A stretch of DNA of 64,000 nucleotides, from NCBI GenBank assembly GCA_030549775.1, contig CM060176.1:99404303-99468302 (forward strand). The letters are read 5' to 3'. Position 1 is the first letter of the stretch. Each line of letters starts with the position of its first letter. The notes under the pieces are model-generated. The model was not told where the DNA came from. It made no database searches and was given only the letters and a program-made list of their open reading frames with translations. The position numbers and the translations under genes are program-made. Below, one piece after another: positions 46,758 to 59,590 of this stretch. The stretch comes from Tamarix chinensis. Its lineage: Eukaryota; Streptophyta; Magnoliopsida; Caryophyllales; Tamaricaceae.

Positions 46758-49700
46758 TGTAACACCCCCAAATTTACTACTGAAAAATTTCGTTTAATTA
46801 AAAAGGTTTAGCAGAAGCGGAAAGATAAAACCGTAAACTCGGGGGTATTACCGCCACACTTAGTACCAGATCGGTTTACTCCTACCGTTCCAGTACTAAG
46901 TGCTAAGGCTAAACAAAGTTAACATTAAACAAGAATCATAAATAAAACATAAGTCATACAGAAATCAGAGTGCGATTTAGGGTTACAAACTAGGGAGTAC
47001 GTGACTAGAGTTTTTCAAAACATAAAGCATAGTACGATAACATAACGAAATATGATAATACAAGGTCAAATAAAGGAAACAGAGTCCAGCCGACCCCGGC
47101 TCGGTACTCTTCCACTTTAAATGATTAGTATTTTATCTTATCTTATTCAACAAATTCCGCCCTAGACATGCATGACTAACTCCAGCTATGATTATTCCCC
47201 AAAGAGGGCCCGTCCCATATTTTGAGACTCGGCGCCCACTAATTCACACCCCGTCATCCATTTCCCTTTACACTTACCCTTTAATGAAAACCCAACTCCT
47301 AAGGGTGCGGGTTCGGGCCCAACACCTCACGACATCAACTCCACCTACCATCACCCTCGAGGGTCTTCCCTTGAAAACCCTAATTAGACCTATGTGGCCT
47401 AACTTCCTTTCACTTACACAACCATTGCTCCATCCATCTTCCCACATCTCACCTTAATTAGATCTAATCCCCAAACATATCACTTTACCTCTCGACTTCG
47501 CATATGACTAGAAAAATCCTAGTTTGCCACCTCAAACCCTAGTACCTTTCTTCTTCCACAAGTAACCTCTCCCTTTTTCCCACTCAATATCCCTTCTCTC
47601 CCATGACACCCATACTCACTCCTTACATAATAAATTTCCATTCTTAACCCGTAGTCCACTCTCCCTTAATCATTTTTACTTCCACAATTTCCAGATTATT
47701 ACTTTCTCCCAAAACTCTAATCGGGTCCCTTATACACCCTTACACCGACCTACGTACTATTTTTCATCCCAAGACTCCAATCACTCCACAACTCTCCCCT
47801 TAGCTTATTTACACCCTAAATCAACTTATCTCACGTAAGGATCACCCCCATGCAACTTTTGTCCATCCCATGCAAACTCCCGAAGTCCCCATGCAAACCC
47901 TAGGATTTCCATGCATGGTTCCCATCTCTCGTTCATTTTGGTCAACCTCATATCCCCCTTAGCATCTCACTTCCCATTTGTTCCTTATTGTCCTTTCATT
48001 TCCCATATCATAATATCATTTGTCCTAGCATGCATGTCTTAGAGGGCCATATCATATCACACCACAATCACCACACATACATATCATACTCATGGCATGA
48101 GAACACATACAAAACATACCTCAACTCCAAGCTGCGCTACACATAAGACAAGTTAAGGAAGATCATACGATACATAATATAACATGAAATATAAAGCATC
48201 CAAGGCATACAAGTCACATAACACATATGGGCCTTAGCTACATCCTTACCTAAAGTGACGCCGGCCTTGGAGCACGCTCCTACGACTCTTTAGGGCTTTG
48301 GCTCGATTCACCTATAAGAGGGTAAGACTAACGATTAGTTTCCCTTCTACCCAAAAATACTATTATTTCCTATTTTAGTCTAAGATTAGGGCTATTATTA
48401 TTACACGGAGTTTTATAAGTGAAAACTAGGGTTTTTACCATCTAGTTAGCCTACTAGTTATTACTATTCAAAATATACTTATGTTATTATTCATAACTAT
48501 ATTTATCTCATCAACCCTAATAGCTTTATTTCTTCTAATGATAGTACTAATACTTTTTAAAATAAAATAGTAATAATAATAATAATAGTAATACCAATGC
48601 TCCTAGAAATAGGACCCCTATTATTTTTAAGGCTAAGGCTAATAGTGGTTTTAGGGATAATATAATAATATAATATTAGTATCACTAACAAAGTACTAAT
48701 ATTATTAAAGATAGTAATGATATTAGTTATATTTGGAATAATAATAATATAAGGGGTTCGAATGTTTTTATCATAATAATATTAACAAAATAATAACAAT
48801 AGTACTCGTAATAACTAATAATGATACCATAGTAATAATTCTAGTAACAAAGGCATTAGGAACAATATTGGCAAAGTTTGAATAATAATAATAGTAATAA
48901 TACTAAGGTTGGGTATTCTCCTTCTATAATAACAAAAGGGGAAAACATGCCAACTTCGGTTTCAATAACATTAATAATAATAAGAATAATAGTAATATTA
49001 TTAACAACGCCAACAACAACAATAACCGCAATAATAATAATGATAATAACAATATTAATAGTAATAATAATAAAGTAATAATGATAATAATAATAGTAAT
49101 AATAAAAATAATAATGATAATAGTAATAACATTAAGCATAGTAATAATAATGATAATAACCATAATATAGTAACCAAAATGATAATAATAATATAAGGGT
49201 CCAAACACTTATTTTAATAATAAAAGTGATAATGGATAATAATATAGATAATACCATTAATATTATTAAATAATTAATATTTGTATAAAGTAAGTTTAAG
49301 GGTTGGGAGAGTTGGAGAACCACCTAAGGCAGTGATGGCACCGGCGGCGGTTGTGGGAGTTTGAGGTGGAGGAAGAAGGAGAAAGGAGGGAGGAGGATAA
49401 GGAAGGGAGGAGGAAGAAAGGGAGGTGTGGGGAGGTAGAGGAGGCCCCCCTGGTTATTTTGGAGGTTAGAGGTGGCGTTGGTGGCGGCGGAATTGACCGC
49501 GGTGGCGGTGCGAAGGGTGGCAGGGGCTGAAGTTGGTTGTTTGGGGAGGGCGACTTTGCACGGCCGGGGTGGCTCGTGCAGGGGAAATCAAGGGACGAGG
49601 AGGGTTTGGTTAGATAGAGGGTGGTGCAAGGAGTGGTTTTGGGGGTGTTTTGGCAGTCGACGATAAGCGGCGGTGGTGGACTGCTCGTCTAATGGGGTGG

Positions 49701-50615
49701 CGGCGAAAGTGGCTGATTCTGGGGTTTCAAAATCAAAATTCAAATTAGGGCAGCTTATGGGGTATATATATAGATCGATTGGCCGGGCAAGGACAAGGGG
49801 AAGAAGACAAAGGAGGTGTAGATGCCAGGCATGCCACCCGGTGGCGGCAGTCGAGGCGGTTCTGCCATGGCAGGGGCGTCGGAGTCGAGGGAAAGGGAAA
49901 AGGCCAGGGTGCTCGGAAGAGGGGAATAGGTTGGTTGGGGTTGAAATTGTGAAAGAAAGCGACGGGAGACGGAGGGAAGGACGGTGGCAGCATTGGTGGC
50001 CGACGGAGTGCTGGGTTGCAGATCCTCGGTCGCCGCCACGCCTCAAGGAAGAAGAAGAAGAGGGAGAGGGGGTGGATCAGACGGTCCAGGGGAAAGAAAG
50101 AAAAGAAAAAAAAACAGTTCGGCCGGCTGGGTGTTGGGGCACAGAAGAGAAGAAAAAAAAGGCGGCTTGGGCCGCGCGAGACAGGGGGAGAAGGGATTTG
50201 GGCCGGCGGGCTGGCCCATTTCCAGGGGAGAAGGAAAAATAAGAAAAAGGAGAAATGAGAGAAAAGGAAGAAAAGGAAAAGAAAAGAGAAAAAGGAAAAA
50301 GGAAATTAGATGGGTTGGGGTATTTTGGGTGTTTGGTATTACTATATTTTTTTTATATATATTTAAAATTAATAATAATAATAATAATAATTAAATTTCT
50401 TTTTAGGTTAATTTGGCTATTTTGGATAAATTTCCTTAACTTTCATGTTAATTAGTAGAATACCCTAATTTTTTCCAATTAAATTCTTCATTATTTTCCT
50501 CTTGATTTACCTTAATTAACTCTCTTAATTATAATAAAATCATTTATTTAATCAATTTGCCTAATAAATCCTTATTTGGCCATAATTTTTAGAATTAAAA
50601 TTTTGGGGTATTTCA
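46758..50615 (-). mobile_element. LTR-like non-coding element C (- orientation), nested in D
   Basis: On the - strand it starts TGAAATACCCC (50615) and ends GGGGGTGTTACA (46758): 3,858 bp. Flanks ACAGT (46753-46757) and ACAGC (50616-50620) are a 5-bp duplication with one mismatch. It matches element B end to end in reverse: an AT-rich start, a pyrimidine-rich segment (50300 down to 49350), a TATA box near 49770, an ATT-rich tract (49270-48550), a short CCCATGCAAACTCC array (47850-47930) and the ACTTAGTACCAGATCGGTTT landmark (46859). Frames of up to 189 codons at 49472-50394 lie in the G/A-rich strand and look non-coding. Confidence 0.8.
48550..49280 (+). repeat. AAT-rich low-complexity tract of element C
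   Basis: About 700 bp dominated by AATAAT, ATAGTA and GATAAT phrases. It corresponds to the (ATC)n/(ATT)n zone of element B and yields spurious Ile/Leu-rich frames on both strands. Confidence 0.85.
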
Positions 50616-51150
50616 ACAGCCTTCCCGTCCAGCGCAACCACCGACCCCCTCTCTACACGCCCATTGCATGCAGCCCCAACCCACTGGTTCCTCCCAGCCC
50701 CCTCCTATTTTCTCTCGGCACCCATCCCGTCACCATCCTACCTGCTCCCCTCTATTTTCGTCCACCTATCAGCGACGCCCAGGCTCCCGTCCAGCACACT
50801 CATCCATCGCCCAGCCCCTGTTGCTTCCCCCTCTATTTCTTTAGCCTTCCCGACCGAACCCAGCCCTGCATCTTTTCCCCCGATCGCAGCCACCCTGCAG
50901 CTCACCACCACCAGCCCTCGAACCAGCAACCCCTCACACAGCACCACCAACGCCTTCCTGCCTCCCCCGTCGCAGCTCCAGCCCACCACCATTCTCCTCC
51001 TGCCTGCCTCAATCCATAGCCCCTGCAGCTCTCACTGCAGACTCCAACAGGGACGAAGCCAATTCAGAACACATGGGGTCGCCTGACCCCATGGATTTTC
51101 TGCAAACAATATATATTTTATATACAATCTTAAAGACGGAAAACAATTCT

Positions 51151-51226
51151 GGACCAGTGGTAAGAGAGATGTAAAAATATTTAAGTGTGGTCTGGGGTCC
51201 TGGGTTCGAACCCCAGTTTTGCCACA
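51151..51226 (+). pseudogene. tRNA-like remnant near the hAT left end
   Basis: CTGGGTTCGAACCCCAG (51199-51215) is a perfect tRNA T-arm: a 5-bp stem with the canonical loop TTCGAAC. It is followed by TTTTGCCA, as an acceptor arm would be. Upstream CCAGTGGTAAGAGAG is a weak D-arm/A-box candidate. No anticodon arm or full acceptor pairing forms, so it is a tRNA-derived relic (possibly SINE-like), not a working tRNA gene. Confidence 0.4.
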
Positions 51227-51687
51227 AATTTTACCGTGTTTTTTTCCTAATTTCACAGTGTTTTTTGTTCCTCATTGGCTGACTTGCGTTGCTCGGTTGC
51301 CCTGTTTCGTCCATCTTCATTTCGAATTTGGCCCGTCTCCTTGACTCCCACTCTCTCCCGCTCGGTTGCTCGAGTCTCGACAGTCGACCCTAGGCTCCAG
51401 CCTCCAGAGTCCAAGCGCCGCTAACCCTACCCCGCCAGCCGCCGCGCCCGCTCGCTCGCTCAGGATTGCTGGCCGCCAGGCGCCAGGCAAGCAGGCACCC
51501 ACCGCCCAGTCGCACACCGCACACGACGACTAGCGGCGACTGCGACGTTGCTGACCTACAGTGTTGGCTGCTGCTGTCTTGCCTCGCCCGACGCCGGTTG
51601 TTCGAAGATTTGTTGCATTCTGTTCGAAGTGTTCGAACGCCGCAACCCAACACTAACTGCCCGAGATCCAGAGAGATTGAGATTTGA

Positions 51688-52332
51688 GAGGGTGAGGGTT
51701 TTTTTTTATTTAAGATAAAATATAATATGTATTTTTGTTAATTGAATTAGTTTGTATTTTTATTTCTAATTTTATTGTGAATATGTGAAATTGGAATAGT
51801 TTGTATGTTATTTGTTAATTAGTTGATTATTGTATTTTTTGAATTAGGTTATGTTAATTTTGAATTAGTATGGTATGAATTATTATTGTGTAATGTTAAT
51901 TTAGTTGAGTATGAGTATTTTAGTTAATGGAATTAGTTTGTATTTTTATTTCTAATTTTAGTGTGAATATGTGAAATTGGAATATTTTGTATGTTATTTG
52001 TTAATTAGTTGGTTATTGTATTTTTTGAATTAGGTTATGTTAATTTTGAATTAATATGGTATGAATTATTATTGTGTAATGTTAATTTAGTTGAGTATGA
52101 GTATTTTTGTTATCCAAATTAGTTTGTATTTTTATTTCTAATTTTATTGTGAACATGTGAAATTGGAATAGTTTGTATGTTATTTGTTAATTAGTTGATT
52201 ATTGTATTTTTTGAATTAGGTTATGTTAATTTTGAATTAGTATGGTATGAATTAGTTGAGTATTTGTTCACTACATCTTGTATAATTGTATTGTTGTATT
52301 CATAATTGCATATTTGATTTTATCAAATTAAC
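51688..52332 (+). repeat. Tandem repeat with 186-bp period in the hAT 5' region
   Basis: Nearly three units begin at about 51744, 51930 and 52116, each with AATTAGTTTGTATTTTTATT and later GGTATGAATTATTATTG. Spacing is exactly 186 bp both times and units differ at few positions, so the amplification is young. AT-rich, lying between the terminal region and the transposase gene. Confidence 0.9.
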
Positions 52333-54725
52333 ATGTGAAAATATCTTCAAAAGCGGCCTAAAAACAAAGAACGAGCTAATGGGAACAATTCTAATCCAGT
52401 TCCTAGTCCTGTAATTCATGAACAAGTTTCTTCATATCTTCATCAATCTCAAGCTACACAATGCAATTGGATGGATTTAAATTCTCTGGAACTTGATCCA
52501 GGTCTGAGGAAAAAAATTTCAGATTTCCATCCAAATCAGCAAGATGAGGTAAGGAGAGCTTATATTCGTCTTGGTCCTTTCCAACCTCGTGCACACAATT
52601 TTCCAACTAAACTTATTGCTGGAAAAAATCGAAGATTTGTTGCATCTTGGTTTGATCAGTATAACTGGTTAGAATATAGTATAGCAAAAGATGCTGCTTT
52701 TTGCCTACCATGTTACTTGTTTAAACAAGAATTTGAAGCCGGTGGTGATCATTTTGTGGGTCAAGGTTTTGGGGGCTGGAATAAAAAGGATAGGATTGAA
52801 GTTCATGTTGGTAATTGTGATAATCCTCATAACAAGGCTGTGAAAAAATGTGATACTTTGATGAATCAAAAGTATGGCATTCAAGCTGCTTTGTTAAAAC
52901 AATCTGAAATAGTGAAATCTGAGTATCATATTCGTCTAGAAGCATCAGTCATTGCTATTAGATATATTCTTCGACAAGGACTAGCATTTCGGGGAAATGA
53001 TGAATCAGATAGTTCAAAAAACCGAGGTAATTTTTATGAGCTCCTAAAAATATTACAAGAAGTTAATCCATATCTGGCTAGTTTTATGTTGAAAAATGCT
53101 CCGAGAAATAACAAGATGACTTCTCCTGATGTTCAAAAAGATATTGCTTGTGCTTGTGCAACTGAAATAAGTAATGAGATTATTAAGGAGATAGGGGATG
53201 ATGTTTTTGGCATATTAATTGATGAATCTGGTGATATATCTGAGAAAGAACAAATGGCTGTTGTTGTACGTTATGTGGATCGTAAGGGTTTTGTGATGGA
53301 AAGATTTATTGGTATTGCACATGTAGCTGATACAACTGCCGTGTCACTCAAATCAACACTTGAGACAATGTTAGTGAAATATAAATTATGCATATCAAGA
53401 ATACGAGGACAGGGCTATGATGGAGCAAGCAATATGGGAGGAGAATATGGTGGTTTAAAAACTTTGATTCATATTGAAAATAATTCAGCATATTATATTC
53501 ATTGTTTTGCTCATCAGCTTCAGTTGGCACTCGTTGCAGTTGCAAGGTCTCATGAAGATGTTGATTGGTTGTTTTTTATCGTTACAGGTGTTGTTAATGT
53601 AATTGGATCATCTAACAAACGTCGAGATATGCTTCGAGATAAACGTGCTATTGAATTAGAAGAAGCATTTGATCTAGGCAAGATCGAACATGGGTGTGGA
53701 TTGAATCAAGAATCAGCCCTTTCAAGGGCCGGAGATACTCGTTAGGGGTCACATCTTAAGTCTCTTTCAATTTTGGTTAAGTTATTTTCTCCGGTTATTG
53801 AAGTACTTGATTTTTTGAAAAAAGATTCAAAAAGTAGACAGAAAGGTGAGGCTAGAGCTTTCAAAGATCTACTAATGTCCTTTGAGTGTGCTTTCATGTT
53901 ACATTTGATGAGAAGGGTTCTAGGTATCACGAATGACTTATCTCAGATGTTGCAGAAGCGTGATCAAGATATTGTAAATGCCATGAGACTTGTTCAACTT
54001 GCTAAACAACGCCTCCAAACAATGAGGGATGAAGGATGGGAAGATCTTATTGTTGAAGTTTCTTTATTTTGCCACGATAAGAATATTGTGATTGCAAATA
54101 TGGATGATCGGTATGTTAAGGAAAACAAATCACAACGGTTGGCTCCATTTCTTACAAACATGCATCATTACAAGTTTGATTGCTTCTACAACATATTAGA
54201 CTTGCAATTAGAGGAGCTTGAATCACGTTTTGATGTGATAGGCACTACGTTGTTGTCATGTGTAGCATGCTTGAATCCATCAGAGCTATTTTCTGCTTTT
54301 GACAAAGCTTCATTGATTAGGTTAACAAAGTTTTATCCTGAGGATTTTTCTGACGTTGATGTTGTGATACTGGATAATCAGCTTGAGAATTATTTTTGGA
54401 TGTTCGAACTGATGAAAGATTTTCTGAATTAAAAGGACTCGGTGATCTCTCAAGGAAGTTAGTGGAAACAAAAAAGCACACTACATATCCTTTGGTTTAT
54501 ATGCTTGTGAAGCTGGCTTTGATTTTACCGGTAGCTACTGCAACTGTTGAAAGAGCTTTTTCAGCAATGAGTTTTATCAAAAACAAGTTGCGAAATCGTA
54601 TGTGTGATGAATGGGTACATAATTGTCTAATGTCATATATAGAAAAAGATGTATCTGATACCATTAGTAATGAGACTATTATAGCTCGGTTTCAAAATAT
54701 GAAACCTCGACGAGTACAATTGTAA
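52333..54725 (+). pseudogene. hAT transposase (TTF zinc finger, DUF4371, hAT dimerization), disabled
   Basis: A hAT transposase of the ZMYM1-like/TTF-finger group. An ATG at 52333 is followed at once by TGA (52336-52338). The main open part starts at 52471. In order come a TTF-type zinc finger (CLPCYLF near 52699), DUF4371 with the RNase-H-like core (ILIDESGD near 53215, GYDGASNMGG near 53416) and CFAHQLQLAL near 53503. A TAG stop follows at 53743-53745, then the same frame to 54432. A frameshift near 54390-54400 moves the end to the next frame. There the dimerization domain reads ATVERAFSAMSFIKNKLRNR (catalytic Glu and dimer core, near 54540) and stops at 54725. Family length is about 750-800 aa, so the body is complete apart from three lesions. 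This copy cannot make a full enzyme but might be mobilised by another. Confidence 0.9.
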
Positions 54726-55037
54726 ACGAATATCTATGTATGATTTTGGATAATATTAAATATATTATTATTATAATTATAATTTATGTTATTATTTTAT
54801 ATTTAGATATATGCTTGTTATTTATTGGGACCCCATGCATTTTATATCCTGGCTTCGTCCCTGGACTCCAACACCCCAGCTCCTCCACCTTTCCCCCTTC
54901 GTGCTGCCCTGTTCCACCGCAGCCCTTCGCCTCGCCCACTTCGCATCCAGCAGCCCCGACAACACTTCCCGTCCAGCCACCAACCCAGCCCACCGAGCCA
55001 CCCCCGCCGCCCCTTCGTTTCTTTCAAGCGTGCATGG

Positions 55038-55061
55038 CTCACGCTGCGTATGCAGGGTGAG
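55038..55061 (+). other. Hairpin in element D (one mismatch)
   Basis: CTCACGCTGC, loop GTAT, GCAGGGTGAG: a 10-bp stem with one mismatched pair. It sits about 1.4 kb from the element's 5' end, after removing insertions. Element E has the same hairpin, perfectly paired, at the same relative place. Confidence 0.7.
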
Positions 55062-56839
55062 TTGTGTGTATTAAAAAAAAAAGAAAATAAAAAGTATATA
55101 TATAATATCGGTACCCATTTTAAGTGTAAGGGTATTTTAGTAATTTTTTGAAAAATAAATATTTTTATATTATAATTACTATTTTACTTGATAAATATTA
55201 ATTCGATAATTTTGGTATTATTTTTAGGTACGAAAGGTTGATTAGCAGGATCCGATAAATTTAGTAGGATACCGCTATTTTTGTATTTTTGCTGGAATTC
55301 AGGTAACTGTCATACCTTACTAAAATTATAAATATTGCGTTATAGCACATTAGGGTTTTTGGTGGATGAAATATGTTAAGTATGATTTATTTCATATGAT
55401 TATGTGTTAATTATTATTATCATGAAAACAGATAAATCAAGCATGTTATCTTATGTAAATTATGTCGAGTATGAAAGTATGTTTTAAAATGATTCTATTG
55501 ATGGAAAAATAATTTGTATGATAATTATGTATAAAATAATAGGTTGAGCATGCTTAGAAATAATTATAGAATAATTATTATGGATGTGTGCCCTAGGAGC
55601 ACTTTAGTCATTTTTGCGTACCATGGTATTGTCTTGAAAATCATGCATAATATGTATTAGCTATTGTCGAGTATGTGAGTATGTGTTTTGGATGGATTAA
55701 AGGTGTGGAAAAGGATTTTATGTGTAAAATTATGTACAATGGCAAAATGGTCATTTAACATATTTGATAATTTAAATTGTGTAATGAGTAATTTAATTAT
55801 GGTGTTTTAGCCTTTTCATGGAAAATGAATAAATAAAATGGAACTAGTATTTAAATAGATGGTAATCTGGAAAATTTTAGTCTCGGGGGTATTTTGGTCT
55901 TTTTCGGCCTAAAGTATCCGGATGTGAATAATTGAGCCTAGGATGACCTTATTGTATTTTGATGTTGGCTTCGAACTTGACCTTGATTATCGTTGTCCTG
56001 AATGATTGAAAATAAGTAAGAACGGTTAAGTATGAGAATTGAATTTATCTGTATTATATGCGATTTCGTGGTCACCTTAATAAAATACTAATATTTAAAG
56101 TGAAAGACCTCGAGATCGGGAATGGTGGCTCCTAGGGTTCGCTACCCTAAGGACGTGGTTTAGCCCACAGTTAATATGGATTTTTGCTGGTGTAACACCC
56201 CCAAAATTCACTACTGAAAAATTTCGTTAATTAAAGGAGATTAGCGGAAGCAAATTAATAAAACGTGAACTTTGGGAGTATTACCGCCACACTTAGTACC
56301 ATACCGGTTCACTCATACCGTTCCAGTACCAAGTGCTAAGGCTAAGAAAAATAAAATACAATTTGAAAGAAGTTCAACTTATATAAATCAGAGTAGCGCA
56401 TCAAATCTTTTACAGGAATAAAATCCACCAATGGTGGTTACAGTAACAACGTAATATTAAAACCAGGAATTTAAAGAGAAAGAGAAAACCCTAACGATAC
56501 CGGATAACTCCTTACTCTCTTTCCCGTAGCCCACTTGAGTAGCACCTGAAAAGACCTGCAAGGGCACTGCCCATTGAATAGGCAGGGGCCCTATAAAGGG
56601 AATCCCTTCAATACTACGGTACTGAGTAACCCTTTAATACCACACTTAAAGACAGGCTCGCATACGACACATAATGCAAGCTACATACATAACAATAACA
56701 TACATAATAATTTATAAGTCACGATCGATACTTTTGGGCCTTAAGCCATGTCATAGTGTGAAATTGATACATTCAGGCCTTAAGCTATTATTCCATCATC
56801 ATTCAACCAGTCTCATATTTTATATCCATGTGAGTGCGA

Positions 56840-57180
56840 GGACCCCACTTTTATAGCCGGTGGACCGGAAGATAAACACACAGGGCAGAACGCCTCTGAC
56901 CACTATTATTTGCCGGTGGACTGGACTGGCCCCGACTCACATGGTGTTCCACTATAAGTGATTAGTATTTTTCCATAACTTTATTCACATACAATACTGG
57001 TTTTATTGAGCTCGGGACCCCCACTATTATTGTCGGTGGACCGGAATATATATAAAATCATCATCCAGGGCACAACGCTCATGGCCACTATTATAACCGG
57101 TGGACCGGGATATATAAAGAATCATCATCCAGGGCACAACGCTCCTGGCCACTATTATAACAGGTGGACCGGTACTCAAT
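56840..57180 (-). repeat. Tandem block with CCACTATTATNNCCGGTGG motifs in element E
   Basis: The phrase CCACTATTAT-CCGGTGGACCGG recurs at about 56900, 57021, 57087 and 57149. The last two units, with CATCATCCAGGGCACAACGC, are spaced about 62 bp apart and almost identical. It is the counterpart of the motif block of element B on the opposite strand. Confidence 0.8.
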
Positions 57181-57889
57181 ATCATAATCATCTGGCCCCG
57201 GCTCATTAATATTCCACTTTCAATAATAGTATCTTCCCTTTCTTTAATCACCACATCAATCATATTTATTTGCCTCGAACGGGAGATCAATAACCCGGGA
57301 CACAAAGGTACACCGGTCGTACCGGTGCATATATAAGCTACTCAGTACCCTTTAACCGCGAACCCAAGGACGCAAAGGTACCCTGGTCGTACTGGTGCAT
57401 AAAGCTAACTCAGTACCCTACCGACAAGGACACCTAATCCATAAGTATGCATACCCCCTAACTAGGTCCGTAGAGCTAGAAAGAGTAAGATATAGGGCCT
57501 GGCTGGGGCACAAAGGCACACCAGCAAATACCAGAATAATCGTGGACTAAACCACGTCCTTAGGGTAGCGACCCCTAAGGAGTCACCATTCTCGATCTCG
57601 AGGTCTTCCACTTTAAGTAATAGTGTCTTAATTAAAGTGATCACGAAAAGCACGATAATCAGATACTTATTCACTTTCAATCATTCCGATATCATTAGTC
57701 ATTTCTTATTCAGATGGTTATCCAGGATGTCACAGAGAAACGTTAAGGCCATACTAATTATCAAATATTCTTACTTGGCTACTCAGCATTATTTGAATCA
57801 TATTATAATGTTCCACAATCTCAAAGACATGTTAGGTACAAATTACTCATTTTCCCTTTACTTATATAATTGTTAAGTATCCATTCCTT

Positions 57890-59340
57890 ACTCACCAAAT
57901 TACCATGTTACCCTTTAGGTTACATAATTACCAGATTACCCCTTGTCCAATTTAGATTACCAAATTATCCCCTACACTTTTTAGATCACCATTCACCCCT
58001 CTTAATTGCCACACTTATCATATTTCCCATTTGGTTGGTTCGATTACCAAATTGCCCTTCTCCTTTGTTAAAATTACTAAATTGCCATTGAGTTGGATAA
58101 ATTACTAAATTACCCTCCTTCCTTATCATGATTACTATTTTGCCCCTTTAGTTGGTTAAATAATTATCACTTTATCCTTTAATTGGCTAAGTCACCAAAT
58201 TGCCCCTTTAGTTGGATAATTACCAAATTGCCCTTCTCCTTTATCATAGTTACTATTTTACCCCTCTCAATTATTTTAATTGCCTTTTTATCCTTTTTAA
58301 CTATCATAAATCCCAAATTACTCTTCTTCATAATTACCAATATTAATTTACCCTTCTTCATAATCATAATTATCAATTTACCCCTCTCTATATTTATAAT
58401 TACTATATTACCCTTCTCCATTATTAAAATTACCATAATGCCCTTTAATTGGTTAATTTACCAAATTACCCTTCTCTAGTATCATACTTATCCAATTGCC
58501 CTTCTACAATCATAATTTAATTGCTAAATTATCATTCGCCGTTATCATAATTAACAAGTTACCCCTTACTCCCAAGTTTACCATAATATCCTTTTATTTA
58601 CAAAATTACCCTTCTACCCCTTACTCTCAAATTACCATACTATCATTTTATTTACAAAATTACCATAGTACCCCTTCTTCTTATAAAATTTCCATAACAC
58701 CCCTTCTACTTTACAATTTACTATTTTATCCTTTTACATCCAAAATTACTATTTTTATTCTTCCTTACAAAATTACCATTTTGCCCTTCTTTCCCAAAAT
58801 TACCATATTACCCCTTACTTATAAATTACCATTTCGCCATTCACTTATACCATTACCATATTACCATTTACTTATGAAATTACTATTTTCCCCCCCTTTA
58901 CTTTCAAAATTACCATATTGCCCTTTTAATTGAAAAATTACCATAATGCCCTCCTTCATCCAAAATTACTATTTTATCCCTACTTCCAAAATTACCATTC
59001 TTAACATTTACTTATAAAATTACTATATGGCCCCTTTGACTCCATAATTACCGCTTTACCCTTTTCTCCAAAAATTACTATAATACTCCTTTACTTATAA
59101 AATTATCAATTGGCCATTTAATCATAAAATTACCATATCATTCATTTATCTCAAAAATTACCATAATACCCTTCTTTCTCACAACTTACAATTTTATCCT
59201 TTTACTTATAAATTATCATTTAACCCCCTTTCTTTGTAAATTACCAAAATTACCCTTTTACTTATCAAATTACTGAAATACCCTTTTCACTTATAAAATT
59301 TCCACTCAACCCCTTTATTCACCATTTTCAAGAACTTACT
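57890..59340 (+). repeat. Degenerate TTACC/AATTACC repeat tract in element E (1.45 kb)
   Basis: Short phrases such as AAATTACCATATTACCCCTT recur dozens of times with variable spacing of roughly 15-30 bp. The frames at 58183-58933 merely read through it. No comparable tract is present in B or C. D shows only a trace (AAGGGTATTTTAGTAAT near 55128 and similar phrases to 55760), so E appears to have amplified it. Confidence 0.85.
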
Positions 59341-59420
59341 AACACTACATAAAATAATGATATTAGTACTTCATTCTTATCATCTAAGTCCACCAACTTG
59401 TCATTATTCAACATAATACT

Positions 59421-59590
59421 CATTAGCAACTACATACATTAGATCACATACTTCATAAGCATAATTACTAAAATACCCTTAGACAATAATATTACTCATG
59501 CATTAGCAACTACATACATTAGATCACATACTTCATAAGCATAATTACTAAAATACCCTTAGACAATAATATTACTCATGCATTAGCAAC
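59421..59590 (+). repeat. Perfect 80-bp tandem duplication in element E
   Basis: Units at 59421-59500 and 59501-59580 are identical, followed by ten bases of a third (CATTAGCAAC, 59581-59590). Identity over 80 bp implies a very recent duplication, or an assembly artefact. Confidence 0.95.

Larger units (their letters stand above)
51048..54863 (+). mobile_element. hAT DNA transposon, nearly complete (3.8 kb)
   Basis: Terminal inverted repeats CAGGGACGAAGCCA and TGGCTTCGTCCCTG are perfect over 14 bp. The flanking 8-bp duplication GACTCCAA (51040-51047, 54864-54871) is exact. hAT elements make 8-bp duplications, which fits the transposase inside. The element interrupts the C-rich part of LTR-like element D. 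The intact ends and duplication suggest a fairly recent insertion, although the transposase gene carries several lesions. Confidence 0.95.

Noticed and set aside
48924..49323. Ile/Leu-rich 'membrane protein' frames
   Set aside because: Translation of AAT/ATT microsatellite-like DNA.
49472..50394. Long overlapping frames (up to 189 codons) on both strands in element C
   Set aside because: Arg/Gly/Lys-rich or Pro/Ser-rich products of a purine/pyrimidine-skewed segment; no domain, and relatives at the same place differ in frame.
50576..51086. Overlapping Pro/Ser-rich frames left of the hAT
   Set aside because: C-rich part of element D; the frames run across the hAT boundary at 51048, so they cannot predate or define a gene.
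51151..51226. Functional tRNA gene
   Set aside because: Only the T-arm is sound; no anticodon arm or full acceptor pairing can be formed.
59421..59590. CRISPR-like direct repeats
   Set aside because: Only two full abutting 80-bp units without spacers, in plant repeat DNA.
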